Assembly (NCBI GenBank): GCA_964575025.1
Contig: CAZNPV010000004.1
Location: 55,696 to 119,695 of the forward strand
From: JABMQB01 sp964575025
GTDB lineage: Bacteria > Bacteroidota > Bacteroidia > Bacteroidales > Prolixibacteraceae
Direction of reading: 5' to 3'
DNA: 64,000 nt
Shown here: positions 44,919 through 54,211 of the stretch, in pieces
How positions within the stretch are numbered: the first letter of the stretch is position 1
How the letters are laid out: every line of letters starts with the position of its first letter
Notes under the pieces: model-generated
Seen by the model: the letters and a program-made list of their open reading frames with translations, nothing else
Database searches by the model: none
What the model was told of the DNA's origin: nothing
Made by a program: the position numbers and the translations under genes

Positions 44919-45016
44919 CAGCGTCGTAAGACCTGTTGAGGAGATAAAAAACCTGACAGCGTCGTAAGACCTGTTGAGGAAATTAAAACCTGACAGCGTC
45001 GTAAGACCTGTCAGCG
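44912..45016. repeat. three tandem REP-like repeats
   Basis: Three copies of AACCTGACAGCGTCGTAAGA begin at 44912, 44950 and 44987 (spacing 38 and 37). In the third copy CTGACAG (44990-44996) and CTGTCAG (45008-45014) make a 7-bp hairpin; copies one and two have an altered second arm (CTGTTGA). The cas6 stop TGA is part of copy one. The repeats resemble those inside the neighbouring transposase gene, so they are REP elements of that RAYT rather than CRISPR repeats. Confidence 0.8.
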
Positions 45017-45064
45017 TTGCAGTTGTATATGTATTTAATGTCAGCACTGTAAACGAAAAATACA

Positions 45065-45811
45065 ATGAATACAGAAAAGTTGGAAAACGGAAAACATTAC
45101 CACATCTACAACCACGGGGTAGGTGGCCGGGAGTTGTTCCGTGAACCCGACCATTACGAACATTTTCTTTCGTTGTATGAAAAGTACATCTCACCGGTTG
45201 CAGAAACGTATGCATGGGTATTGATGCCAAACCATTTTCATTTGTTGGTACGGATTAAGGAGAATGTTGTTTACAAATATTCAAACGCTGACGGGTCTAT
45301 AGACGCCGTCAGGTTTGATGAAATAAAATGGAAAACGATCGAAATACCACCTCCCCCTAACCCGACAGCGTCTGAAAGACCTGTCGGCGTTAGAAAAGAA
45401 AGACCTGTCGGCGTTAGCGTTAAAAAGGTAGAACCATCCAGGCATTTTTCCCACCTGTTCAACGCCTACAGCAAATACATGAACAAACGGTACGGAACGC
45501 GCGGTGCTTTGTTTGAACGTCCTTTTCAACGAAAATTAATCGACTCCGAAGAGTATTTACGGAAGGTGATTGTTTACATCCACAGAAATCCGGTTCATCA
45601 TGGCTTCTGCAGTCATCCGCTTGAATATGGGTGGAGCAGCTATCTAACCAATACTTCCGGCAAAATCAATACAAGGAAACACACAGAAGTGGTATCGTGG
45701 TTCAAAAACCGTACGTACTATGAATTTGTCCACAACCATACTCTCGATATGGATCAAATGGATTTGGAAATGGGATGTGATAACAATAAACCTGAGAGGA
45801 TTAAAGGATAA
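45065..45811 (+). CDS. REP-associated tyrosine transposase (RAYT)
   Basis: A 248-residue IS200-like (Y1) HUH transposase. The HUH motif is MPNHFHLLVRI (His57, His59), and the catalytic Tyr is probably Y171 in YIHRNPVHHG. The region between (about 68-125) is longer than usual and is partly coded by REP hairpin sequences: residues about 75-83 and 100-118, the latter as two units with ERPVGV. RAYTs mobilise or maintain REP sequences in bacterial genomes. Here it sits between cas6 and cas8, next to three tandem REPs. Confidence 0.85.
   Translation: MNTEKLENGKHYHIYNHGVGGRELFREPDHYEHFLSLYEKYISPVAETYAWVLMPNHFHLLVRIKENVVYKYSNADGSIDAVRFDEIKWKTIEIPPPPNPTASERPVGVRKERPVGVSVKKVEPSRHFSHLFNAYSKYMNKRYGTRGALFERPFQRKLIDSEEYLRKVIVYIHRNPVHHGFCSHPLEYGWSSYLTNTSGKINTRKHTEVVSWFKNRTYYEFVHNHTLDMDQMDLEMGCDNNKPERIKG
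45288..45312. repeat. REP hairpin inside the RAYT gene, inverted copy
   Basis: CTGACGG (45288-45294) and CCGTCAG (45306-45312) form a perfect 7-bp hairpin. On the minus strand it aligns with the tandem REPs upstream, with a changed but still paired base in each arm. Confidence 0.75.
45362..45416. repeat. REP hairpin and 24-base duplication inside the RAYT gene
   Basis: CCGACAG (45362-45368) and CTGTCGG (45381-45387) form a hairpin. The second half, GAAAGACCTGTCGGCGTTAG, is repeated with a period of 24 bases (starts 45374 and 45398), giving an 8-residue protein repeat in frame. Confidence 0.75.
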
Positions 45812-45844
45812 TAAGAAATAAACATTAAACAAAAAGATGGCAAC

Positions 45845-46102
45845 ATGGCAAAAACAAACAAAGAATTCATGGCATTGCTGGCAAACCGGATGGGCACAAC
45901 CGAAAGAACAGCATCTGATTGGGTAAATGCCTACACCGAAACACTGATCGATATTTTTAAAACAGGCGAAGGAGTAACCATAAACGGGCTGGGAGGTTTT
46001 TATCTTGCCCGTAAACATGGAGATACCATATTCAAATTCAATCCCTCACAACGGCTTAGAAGACTATTTGGTTGGTCATCAACTTATAAAGGGGAAGTTT
46101 GA
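45845..46102 (+). CDS. HU/IHF-family DNA-binding protein
   Basis: An 85-residue HU-like protein, slightly shorter than the usual 90. The helical N-terminus is followed by GEGVTINGLGGFYLARKHG, which matches the HU GFGTF-type turn, but the DNA-wrapping arm is brief and ends in FNPSQRLRRLFGW. HU and IHF bend DNA, and IHF is needed for spacer integration at some type I leaders. Whether this protein acts there is a guess based on its place in the locus. It lies 33 bases behind the RAYT gene and 121 before cas8. Confidence 0.75.
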   Translation: MAKTNKEFMALLANRMGTTERTASDWVNAYTETLIDIFKTGEGVTINGLGGFYLARKHGDTIFKFNPSQRLRRLFGWSSTYKGEV

Positions 46103-46223
46103 AAACTAATAAATCAAAAACTAAATAAATGAAAAAAACTATAAAACGATCAATTATAATTGGCTAACCAGTCCTACGGTCAAGTATATTTGTTACACAG
46201 TATTTTGAATAATATCAGAAAAT

Positions 46224-48065
46224 ATGATTAAAGAAATCGTACAATTTACCAAAGCATTGCCTGAAAACACATTCAGTAGAAACCTGCAATTAAAGGAAGG
46301 GCTCTATATGTTTTTGGATGTACAGGAAGAAGACGGCAAAGCTGTTTTGAAGAATGTGGATGAAGAAGGGAATCTGGTCAAAGAGGATTACGGTGTTTTT
46401 ACCAAAAACTCAGAAATGAATCCTTTTTTTGAAGAATGCCTACAAATACAAAACAACTCTATTCCTGTTTCCCCTGCTAAGATTTTTAATCCGAACAAGA
46501 AGATTTATGGAGCTTCATGCTCTCCTTTTGTCGTATCTTTTATAAAAAAGAACTTTGTCAAATATGAAAAGGAATTATTGATTAAGGAGTTATCCGATCA
46601 ATATTTCAAAAAGGCTTCAATATATGTCGATGAAAAGTTAATAAAACGCTTTCGACTGTTCAAAAATTATCTGGAAAAAGATCTTTACAAGCTCTTATAT
46701 GATCTACAGGAATTTAAAGATTCCAAAGATTCATATTCTGTAAACCTTTATCTAAAGTCGGTTACACTCTCTGAGTATATTGAAGCACATAATCGTTATC
46801 TGAAAGATAATGTATTCAATAAGGAAGATTATAATGCAACAGTGGAAGAAGAAATATTTGGCATAAGCGACAGTTTAAGTGGATTTAATGATAAAAAACG
46901 TTTTTTAAAACACCAGACTTCTTTGTCAAAATTTAATTTCAGAATAACAGGGAAAGATTCATTAAATCTTTGGAAATTCTTTAAGCTACAACAAAACAAA
47001 CAGTTACCCAATCCGTGCTGCCCGATTTTTATTAATTCAGACGAATTGAATAAAGCTACTGTTAGGTTACATCAGGATGGGAAAGTTTTATCCCATGCAC
47101 AATTAATTAAAGAGTTGTTAAGAAACCCGGAAGAAGAGTTAAGTAACTTCTACCTAATCTATTTTCAGGCTGGCTTAAAAGGCAGTAAAATAATCGATAT
47201 TGACTTTGTGCCACAATTCAAATACAAAGTCGAACAGTTGGAGTTAAAAGAAATCTTTAGCCTAGCGGGAACTATTGAAGCAAAAAAAATTACCAATGTT
47301 TTTCAATTACAAAATGACATTTTTAATGCTATTTTTAATAGAAAGCTTTGTCCAAAAGAAGGCTGGATAAGATATTTTGATGATATCGAGCCTGATTTAA
47401 AATATCATTTTACCTACGAAATATGCAGTTTGATGCTTCAATACCGAAAATCAATTTATGATTATATTTATAAATCGCGCCATGATAGTATTACCTGTTC
47501 GATGTTCGATAAAATGATGACAATTTCTATCCTTGAGGACATTCGCATAGATGAATACAAAAATGAACAACATTCACGTGGTTATGCAATTAAAGAAAAA
47601 CTAAACCTGTGGTTTAGTTTATATAATTTTTTTAATCAAAATCAAAACAGAGAAGATATGGCATCAAAAATTCCGAAATTATTAGAAAAAATGAAACAAG
47701 TAGCTAATAGCGAAAATATTTCATTTTCTGAAAACCCCGCTGAGTTCGCATTCGGGGCAGGACAGTTAGTTTATTTCTTACTTACTAAAAGCGCTGCAAG
47801 CAATAAAAGTTATGCAATGCTTGAACCATTTTTACAAAAAACCAATGTTTCACAATTACAAAATGCAATTAGCAACAGCATTGCTATGTACAAACACGAA
47901 ATTGACATCTCAAAAGGTCGTTTTGAAAAACTGGCCAGTGAAGTACTCGCATATGAATCTGACATTAATATGAAAGATTATCTCAGGTATTTCCTTGCAG
48001 GATGCTTTGCTCAAAGCGTAATTTATGAGAAAAAGGAAAAAAAGGAAACTGAATTAACAAATTAA
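46224..48065 (+). CDS. cas8b: type I-B Cascade large subunit Cas8b (TM1802/Csh1 family)
   Basis: A 613-residue AT-rich gene product that I recognise as the TM1802-type Cas8b from its overall pattern and its position directly before cas7 and cas5. Cas8b recognises the PAM and anchors the crRNA 5' end in Cascade. Motif-level evidence is thin because this family diverges fast; the opening IKEIVQFTKALPENTF and a helical C-terminal region (about 480-600) that could stand in for the small subunit are visible. No separate cas11 gene is seen. Confidence 0.75.
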   Translation: MIKEIVQFTKALPENTFSRNLQLKEGLYMFLDVQEEDGKAVLKNVDEEGNLVKEDYGVFTKNSEMNPFFEECLQIQNNSIPVSPAKIFNPNKKIYGASCSPFVVSFIKKNFVKYEKELLIKELSDQYFKKASIYVDEKLIKRFRLFKNYLEKDLYKLLYDLQEFKDSKDSYSVNLYLKSVTLSEYIEAHNRYLKDNVFNKEDYNATVEEEIFGISDSLSGFNDKKRFLKHQTSLSKFNFRITGKDSLNLWKFFKLQQNKQLPNPCCPIFINSDELNKATVRLHQDGKVLSHAQLIKELLRNPEEELSNFYLIYFQAGLKGSKIIDIDFVPQFKYKVEQLELKEIFSLAGTIEAKKITNVFQLQNDIFNAIFNRKLCPKEGWIRYFDDIEPDLKYHFTYEICSLMLQYRKSIYDYIYKSRHDSITCSMFDKMMTISILEDIRIDEYKNEQHSRGYAIKEKLNLWFSLYNFFNQNQNREDMASKIPKLLEKMKQVANSENISFSENPAEFAFGAGQLVYFLLTKSAASNKSYAMLEPFLQKTNVSQLQNAISNSIAMYKHEIDISKGRFEKLASEVLAYESDINMKDYLRYFLAGCFAQSVIYEKKEKKETELTN

Positions 48066-48161
48066 ACCAGTAATAAAAGTGCCATAAGCACGAAAATATG
48101 GTATAGAATAAATTAAATCAATAATCAAAGTCCAGTAGGGACGACACAAAAATCAAAAATT

Positions 48162-49094
48162 ATGACATACAAAAAAAGAATTTTCGGAGCCGCTATTGTA
48201 AAAGCAATAAACTCAAACTACAATGCGGATTTTAGCGGACAACCGCGCACCTTGCCCAGTGGAACCGTGTATGCAACCGACAAGGCATTCAAATATGCAG
48301 TAAAAAATTATTTGAAGGATGTTTATATTGATGAGAAAATATTTTATTTCAAACGTCTTAACGAAGAATTTGTACCTTACAGTTTAGATGATGCTTATGC
48401 AAAAATGTTCCCTGAGAATAAGGATACAAAAGATAAGAAGATTGTTGCAAAAGATATTCTGAGTTGTCTGGATATTCGTCTATTTGGTGCAACTTTCGCA
48501 AAAAAAGGGAAAAGCAGCAATGTTGCAATTTCTATTCACGGGCCGATACAAATAAACCATGGTGTGAATATTTGGAGAGAGAACAATATTTTCTCTGAGC
48601 AGATAATGTCACCATTCAGGAATCCTGATGAAAAAAGTGAAGAAAAACAGGCAACAACCCTTGGCCGCCAGTCAAAACTACAGGAAGGACATTACCTGCA
48701 TCATTTTTCTGTAAATCCTAAAAATCTGGAGAAGGTTGTAAAGCTTGCTGGAGAAGGGGTAAACACATTAACATCAGGAGATATTGAAAAACTAAAAGAA
48801 GCCATGAGCCGTGGAGTAACCTGGTACGATTCAAGCTCGAAAGCCGGTTCTGAAAACGAAGCCCTGATTTGGATTACGTTAAAAGAAAACGCAAAACTGG
48901 TTCTTCCGAACCTGACCCAGTTGGTTGAAATGAAACCTGAAAAACGTGATGGAAAAGTTGTGCTCGATTGTGAAAAACTCAAAGCAAAGATTGCTGAAGT
49001 AAAGGATCAGATTGAGACAATCGAAATTGCATTTAATGAAAGTTCAATGAAAATTGAAAATGAGCCGGAAGATACAACAATCAAAAGCCTTTGA
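48162..49094 (+). CDS. cas7: type I-B Cascade backbone Cas7 (Csh2)
   Basis: A 310-residue Cas7 RAMP protein of the Csh2 type. Recognisable are the start KRIFGAAIVKAINSNYN and DIRLFGATFAKKG (about 107-119), then SIHGPIQINHGVN. It polymerises along the crRNA spacer in Cascade. The highly charged last 30 residues are probably flexible. It is followed by the AbiEi gene rather than directly by cas5, which is unusual. Confidence 0.85.
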   Translation: MTYKKRIFGAAIVKAINSNYNADFSGQPRTLPSGTVYATDKAFKYAVKNYLKDVYIDEKIFYFKRLNEEFVPYSLDDAYAKMFPENKDTKDKKIVAKDILSCLDIRLFGATFAKKGKSSNVAISIHGPIQINHGVNIWRENNIFSEQIMSPFRNPDEKSEEKQATTLGRQSKLQEGHYLHHFSVNPKNLEKVVKLAGEGVNTLTSGDIEKLKEAMSRGVTWYDSSSKAGSENEALIWITLKENAKLVLPNLTQLVEMKPEKRDGKVVLDCEKLKAKIAEVKDQIETIEIAFNESSMKIENEPEDTTIKSL

Positions 49095-49173
49095 GCAATA
49101 TTTATTTGGTATATTTATGACTTTTTATGCTTCATAATTACGTTTTCGCTTAGGGATTAATACATAAAAGGTC

Positions 49174-49950
49174 ATGAAAAATATACATAGTAGAATATTA
49201 AATTATCTGGAAGAAGAGAGTGTTGATATATTCTTCAAAAGAGATATCATGAACCAGATAAATATAGATACGGATGATTTTGAGAGAGGTTTTAGGTGGC
49301 TTGTTCAAAAAATGCATGTTGTCAATATTGAAAAAGGTAAATATCGGCGCCGGCATTTTACCGATGAAAATGTGATTGCCTGTTTTATGTCGCCTGACGG
49401 TGGCATAGCATATTGGTCGGCATTGAACGCACATGGATTAACAGAGCAGTTCCCAAATAAAATTTTTGTGCAAAACAGCAGGCGCAGGGGCGAGCGTTCG
49501 GTATTCGGTATCGGTTCTCTTTTTCAATTTGTAACCGTAAAACCCCAAAAGCTTGTGGGATATAAAACGATGGGTTATGGCAATCATACCTGGTACATGA
49601 CCGATGTTGAAAAAACCATCGTTGATTGTTTCGACCTGCCGCAACATGCCGGTGGATACAACGAGATTATTAAAGCTTTCAACAAAGCCAGTTTAAGCGC
49701 CCGTAAGATGGTGACCTATTGTAAAGCGGTAAACAATATTGCGGTTACAAAACGGCTTGCCTATCTCTCGGAGTTGCTAAATAAACCTAAAATGGAGTAT
49801 TTTCTGAAATATGCAGCAGAAGTTTGTAATGAAAAATATAATCCTTTCGATGCCTCACTACCTCCAAACGGGAAATATCTCCGCAGATGGAGGTTGATAT
49901 TAAATATGGATGAAGAAGAGATTCTCGAAATAGCCAATTCGTTATACTGA
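49174..49950 (+). CDS. AbiEi-like type IV antitoxin
   Basis: A 258-residue protein with an N-terminal winged helix (about 1-55) and the AbiEi antitoxin domain (AYWSALNAHGLTEQFPNKIFV, YMTDVEKTIVDCFDLPQHAGG). AbiEi represses its own promoter and blocks AbiEii by an antagonistic rather than a direct-binding mechanism in the best studied case. It is one base from the AbiEii stop/start region and placed between cas7 and cas5. There is no separate transcription signal that I can see. Confidence 0.8.
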   Translation: MKNIHSRILNYLEEESVDIFFKRDIMNQINIDTDDFERGFRWLVQKMHVVNIEKGKYRRRHFTDENVIACFMSPDGGIAYWSALNAHGLTEQFPNKIFVQNSRRRGERSVFGIGSLFQFVTVKPQKLVGYKTMGYGNHTWYMTDVEKTIVDCFDLPQHAGGYNEIIKAFNKASLSARKMVTYCKAVNNIAVTKRLAYLSELLNKPKMEYFLKYAAEVCNEKYNPFDASLPPNGKYLRRWRLILNMDEEEILEIANSLY

Positions 49951-49951
49951 C

Positions 49952-50797
49952 ATGATAAAGCAAAAAGAAATCGTGGAAATAGCTGCCAGGAAACAAGTCC
50001 CCAAATCGACCATTGATAAAGACTGGGTACTGGGGCATTTACTGAATGCTATGTTTTCTTTTGCTGATGTGCGAGATAATTTTGTATTTAAAGGCGGAAC
50101 CTGCCTGCACAAATGTTTTATTAAAGATTACCGCTTTTCCGAAGACCTCGACTTTACACTACTTGATGCCGGTTTTGATGTTAACAAACCGTTTATCAAC
50201 AAGATAATAAAGAAAGCATTCGAAAAATCCGGGATTCTGTTTCATCTTGCTGATTTGCGTGAACAACAATCGGAAAATATTCCGCAGGGATATAAAGCAG
50301 TAATCAGGTTCTGGGGAGCAGACCACAATCTCAATCAACAGCCTTTACCGCCTTCCCGTTGGCAAACAAGCATAAATGTTGATATCAGCTTTTCAGAAAA
50401 ACTTCTTTTGCAAGCTGTAGAAAAAGATATCATTCATCCGTATTCTGATGTTAATTTAATGAAGAACAGTGCAGTGTGTTATGATTTTACAGAAATACTT
50501 TCTGAAAAAATCAGAGCCCTGAAACAAAGAAATCGTCCCCGCGACGTTTACGATGTGTGGTACCTGAGCAAATCGGCAAATCCAATTTTTCCCGGATTAA
50601 GAGAATTATTACTGAAAAAATCAGAGCTAAAAGGTCTAATAATTAAAGGAGTGCATGAGTTTGTGAATAAAGAAAAAGCCCTGAGAAACAAAAGGGCTTG
50701 GTCTCAAAGTCTTTCAAATCAGATAGCTGCTACTGATTTACCCGATTTTGACGTTACATATAATGAACTCACAACATTTTTAAAAACATTGCTATGA
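49952..50797 (+). CDS. AbiEii-like nucleotidyltransferase toxin
   Basis: A 281-residue AbiEii/AbiGii-family protein. The nucleotidyltransferase motif is FKGGTCLHKCF with DYRFSEDLDFTL (G-G-x-x-L and D-x-D, about 48-72), and a conserved Lys/Asp region IRALKQRNRPRDVYDVWYL follows near 180. AbiEii toxins transfer nucleotides and stop growth, which aborts phage infection. It starts one base after abiEi and overlaps cas5 by four bases (ATGA). Its translation is therefore coupled to cas5, which suggests it is now part of the CRISPR operon. Confidence 0.85.
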   Translation: MIKQKEIVEIAARKQVPKSTIDKDWVLGHLLNAMFSFADVRDNFVFKGGTCLHKCFIKDYRFSEDLDFTLLDAGFDVNKPFINKIIKKAFEKSGILFHLADLREQQSENIPQGYKAVIRFWGADHNLNQQPLPPSRWQTSINVDISFSEKLLLQAVEKDIIHPYSDVNLMKNSAVCYDFTEILSEKIRALKQRNRPRDVYDVWYLSKSANPIFPGLRELLLKKSELKGLIIKGVHEFVNKEKALRNKRAWSQSLSNQIAATDLPDFDVTYNELTTFLKTLL

Positions 50798-51570
50798 CAA
50801 AACTAATCTCACTCGATATTAAAGCTGATTTCGGAATGCTTAAAAAACCCGATACCAACGAACCCGTTTACCTGACTTTTAACATGCTCCATAAACCGGC
50901 ACTGCTTGGTATATTGGGGGCTATTGCAGGGATGAAAGGTTTCACTAAAAATGGAGAACTTCCAGAGTACTATGAGTGTCTCAAAGATATCAAGGTAAGT
51001 ATTATGCCATTGCAACATGAAAATGGCAACTTTTCGAAAACCATAATAAAGTACAATAACAGTACAGGATTGGCCAGTGAAGAAGCCAGTGGTAATTTAA
51101 TGATCGCAGAGCAAACACTTATTTCTCCTGCTTATCGCTGCTTCGTTTTGCTGGATACCGATATTGAAGAACAAAAAAAACTTTATAAAAATGTTTTCTC
51201 CTATCAGGCAGAATTTGTTCCTTATCTCGGGAAAAACGAATGTTCCGTTTGGTGGAGCAATGCCACGGAACATAAGTATTCCGAGTTTAAACCAGATGGC
51301 GTTTTTAATATTGATTCGCTGTTTGTAAAAGAAGAAGCCTTAATAAAAGGAGTGAAGAAAGCCCGATTTATTCCTGGAATAAGGAAAGACTTTAGCAATT
51401 TGCCATTTGTGTATTTTGAGAACCTGCCACTCTCTTATATGGGTGCTCCATTGTTTCAATATAGTTTCAAGTCTTTTACTTTCACAAATAGTGAATTAAA
51501 GGAAGAATATTCTCCGTCAAATTCATTCCAACTTCTAAAAACAGAAATGAATGTCATACAAATCTATTAA
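50794..51570 (+). CDS. cas5: type I-B Cascade subunit Cas5
   Basis: A 258-residue Cas5 RAMP protein. The N-terminus KLISLDIKADFGMLKKPDTN and the helix LGILGAIAGMKG are typical of the I-B branch. Cas5 holds the crRNA 5' tag in Cascade. It overlaps abiEii by four bases and cas3 by twenty, so translation of the three is likely coupled. Confidence 0.8.
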   Translation: MTKLISLDIKADFGMLKKPDTNEPVYLTFNMLHKPALLGILGAIAGMKGFTKNGELPEYYECLKDIKVSIMPLQHENGNFSKTIIKYNNSTGLASEEASGNLMIAEQTLISPAYRCFVLLDTDIEEQKKLYKNVFSYQAEFVPYLGKNECSVWWSNATEHKYSEFKPDGVFNIDSLFVKEEALIKGVKKARFIPGIRKDFSNLPFVYFENLPLSYMGAPLFQYSFKSFTFTNSELKEEYSPSNSFQLLKTEMNVIQIY

Positions 51571-54211
51571 AGAGATAATTGACAATAGTCTAAAACTATT
51601 TGATATTATTGGAAATAAATATCTGGCTCACACCTCCGAAAAGAAGGAAGACGAAACATTAAAACAGCATTCAAAACTCGTTGCAAAATATCTTTTAAAG
51701 ATAATTGATAGTCAGGGTATTGAAATATTAGTAGAGCAAATTATCAATAAGCTGGTCGAGTCTCTGAAAATCAAAAACTCCGCTACAAATCATTATTGCA
51801 AATCAATATTCATTGATGCAATTATTCTTCACGATTTAGGAAAGATTAATCCGAATTTTCAAATTGACAGAATGAATAACGAGGCTTTTCAAAGACAAAA
51901 ACTAAATCAGAAACACAATCACTCATTTTTGGGAAGCTTCATTTTTTCTAATTTTTACTTTGAGCAAATTTTTGAAGATAATACTATAAATGAAGATGAT
52001 AAACCCTTTCTTTATTTTTTTGTGTTTTTGATGAGCAATGCGATCAGTTGCCATCATTCTTCAATATTATATTATCGACAGGAATTTGAAACCAATATAT
52101 TGGAAGAATCTTTTCGCTTTCTGAAAAATTATAAAATATCAATTGAAGAAGATTACAGCCTGAGCTTCTACGAAAATTTGAAAGAAATTAAAGAAGAAGT
52201 TAATTTGAAACCTAAAATCTACTTCACCCTCTTCGCCCTGCTAAAACTCAACTATTCTCTTTTAACCGCCTCCGATTATTATGCAACCAACGAATACATG
52301 GCCGATATTAAAGTGGAAGATTTTGGGTTGATTGATGATGGGTTACGAACAAAAATCCGGCAAAACTTCAGAACAAAAAAATTATATAACAAAGATTTAT
52401 TTCTTCGTTTTGAAGATTTTCAGAATAAACCATTTGGAGAATTGCAGGAAAAGAGCGGAGCTAACCTTAACTACCTGCGGCAAAAATTGAATGTGGAGGT
52501 TATTTCAACACTCAGAGATACTATTGATAACTCCTGGTATTACATTGAAGCGCCAACAGGTGCCGGAAAAACAAACTTATCATTAGCCTGCATTTCTGAA
52601 TTGTTAGAAAAAGATAAAAGCCTGAACAAAGTATTTTATGTGTTTCCGTTCACTACGTTAATCACTCAAACATTTTCCGGAATAAAGGAAACCATTGGGT
52701 TGGATAAGAACGAAATGATCCAGTTACAATCAAAAGCCGGATTTCATACCAAAGAAGAAATTACTGATGGAGAATACGGAAAAGAAAAAAAATTACATTT
52801 GGATAACCTATTTGTAAATTATCCTTTTTGTGTTACATCCCACATCCGCTTTTTCGATATACTAAAAGGAAATAATAAAGAGTCCAATTATCTGCTTCAC
52901 AGGCTATGTAACTCAATTGTGGTGATTGACGAATTACAGACTTACAATCCCAAACACTGGGATAAAATTCTGTACTTTATTGAAAACTATGCCCGTATAT
53001 TCAATATGCGTTTTATTATCATGTCTGCCACCTTACCAAAAATTGACGCATTAAGCGAAACAGCAAAAGGAAAGTTTGTTAACCTTACACCAAACAAAAG
53101 GCTATATTTTATCAACAAAAATTTTTCTAGTCGGGTTGAGTTTGATTTTTCATGGCTCGATAAAGATAAACCAGATAAAGATACAAAAGAGGAATACCTG
53201 GATGAATTGTCTTCATTTATGAAAAAACAAGCCGATGATTACTTCAAAAAATTCAAACATTCAAGAGTTCTTATTGAATTCATTACAAAAAACACGGCCT
53301 CTCGTTTCTTTAGAATGCTAAACGAATCCGAGGATTTTTCATATTTCAAAATACTCCTACTTTCCGGCGATATTTTGGAATCCAAAAGAAAAGAGATTAT
53401 CAGAGTCATTAAAAAAGAAGTATATGATAAAGTTATTCTTGTATCAACACAGGTTGTAGAAGCGGGTGTTGATATTGATATGGACCTGGGCTTTAAAGAC
53501 CGCTCATTACTTGATAGTGACGAGCAACTGGCCGGCCGAATCAACCGGAATGCTTCAAAAGAAGGCAGTAAAGTATTTCTTTTTGACTGCGACAACGCAA
53601 AAACCATTTACGGGAAAGACCAACGTTACAAACATCAGCAAAAAGACAAAGAGATATATTTTGGTTTTAAAGAGATACTTCTCAACAAAACATTTGACAT
53701 GTTATATGAAAAAGTGTTTGAAGATACAAAAAAGGATGACTGGACAGATGCCGGAAAATTAAAAAGTTACCTCGAAAATTTTAATCAGTTCAATTTTCAG
53801 CACATTCATTCTGAGTTTCAATTAATAGAAAATAACGATTCGAGATCGATATTCATCCCCGTTGATATTGATATCCCGGACGAGTATTCAAAAAAGGAAT
53901 TCCACAATATCAATATTTTAACTGATTCAGAAGAAAAGATTTCCGGGGAGAAACTTTTTGATACCTATATTTCCATTATCAAAAACAAGGATGCAGATTT
54001 TATTAAAAGACAAATTGAGTTGAAAAAATTGACAGGTTTAATGTCTCATTTTACTCTTTCAGTATATCCAAATATATTAAATGAGATACAGGATAAATGC
54101 GATGCTGAAAAAAACCAGTATGGTTATGAGTATTTATCTTTTTGGAAAGAATGCTATGACATCAATTCCGGATTTAATTTAGAAAAAGCGAGACAAGATA
54201 TTATTTTATGA
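51551..54211 (+). CDS. cas3: CRISPR nuclease-helicase Cas3
   Basis: An 886-residue fusion of HD nuclease and SF2 helicase. The HD domain has H40 (LKQHSKLVAKYLL), H94-D95 (LHDLGKINP), H122/H124 (KHNHSFLG) and H168-H169 (CHHSS). The helicase has Walker A APTGAGKT (334-341), the DExx box VVIDELQTYNP, SATLP and motif VI LAGRINRNA. Cas3 is recruited by target-bound Cascade and degrades the non-target strand. It overlaps cas5 at the start and the UPF0158 gene at the end. Confidence 0.9.
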   Translation: MSYKSIKEIIDNSLKLFDIIGNKYLAHTSEKKEDETLKQHSKLVAKYLLKIIDSQGIEILVEQIINKLVESLKIKNSATNHYCKSIFIDAIILHDLGKINPNFQIDRMNNEAFQRQKLNQKHNHSFLGSFIFSNFYFEQIFEDNTINEDDKPFLYFFVFLMSNAISCHHSSILYYRQEFETNILEESFRFLKNYKISIEEDYSLSFYENLKEIKEEVNLKPKIYFTLFALLKLNYSLLTASDYYATNEYMADIKVEDFGLIDDGLRTKIRQNFRTKKLYNKDLFLRFEDFQNKPFGELQEKSGANLNYLRQKLNVEVISTLRDTIDNSWYYIEAPTGAGKTNLSLACISELLEKDKSLNKVFYVFPFTTLITQTFSGIKETIGLDKNEMIQLQSKAGFHTKEEITDGEYGKEKKLHLDNLFVNYPFCVTSHIRFFDILKGNNKESNYLLHRLCNSIVVIDELQTYNPKHWDKILYFIENYARIFNMRFIIMSATLPKIDALSETAKGKFVNLTPNKRLYFINKNFSSRVEFDFSWLDKDKPDKDTKEEYLDELSSFMKKQADDYFKKFKHSRVLIEFITKNTASRFFRMLNESEDFSYFKILLLSGDILESKRKEIIRVIKKEVYDKVILVSTQVVEAGVDIDMDLGFKDRSLLDSDEQLAGRINRNASKEGSKVFLFDCDNAKTIYGKDQRYKHQQKDKEIYFGFKEILLNKTFDMLYEKVFEDTKKDDWTDAGKLKSYLENFNQFNFQHIHSEFQLIENNDSRSIFIPVDIDIPDEYSKKEFHNINILTDSEEKISGEKLFDTYISIIKNKDADFIKRQIELKKLTGLMSHFTLSVYPNILNEIQDKCDAEKNQYGYEYLSFWKECYDINSGFNLEKARQDIIL

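Noticed and set aside
44912..45016. Tandem 37-38-base repeats that could be taken for a small CRISPR array
   Set aside because: The whole period is similar, with no unique spacers, and the unit matches hairpins inside the neighbouring RAYT gene; it does not match the repeat at 63971-64000.
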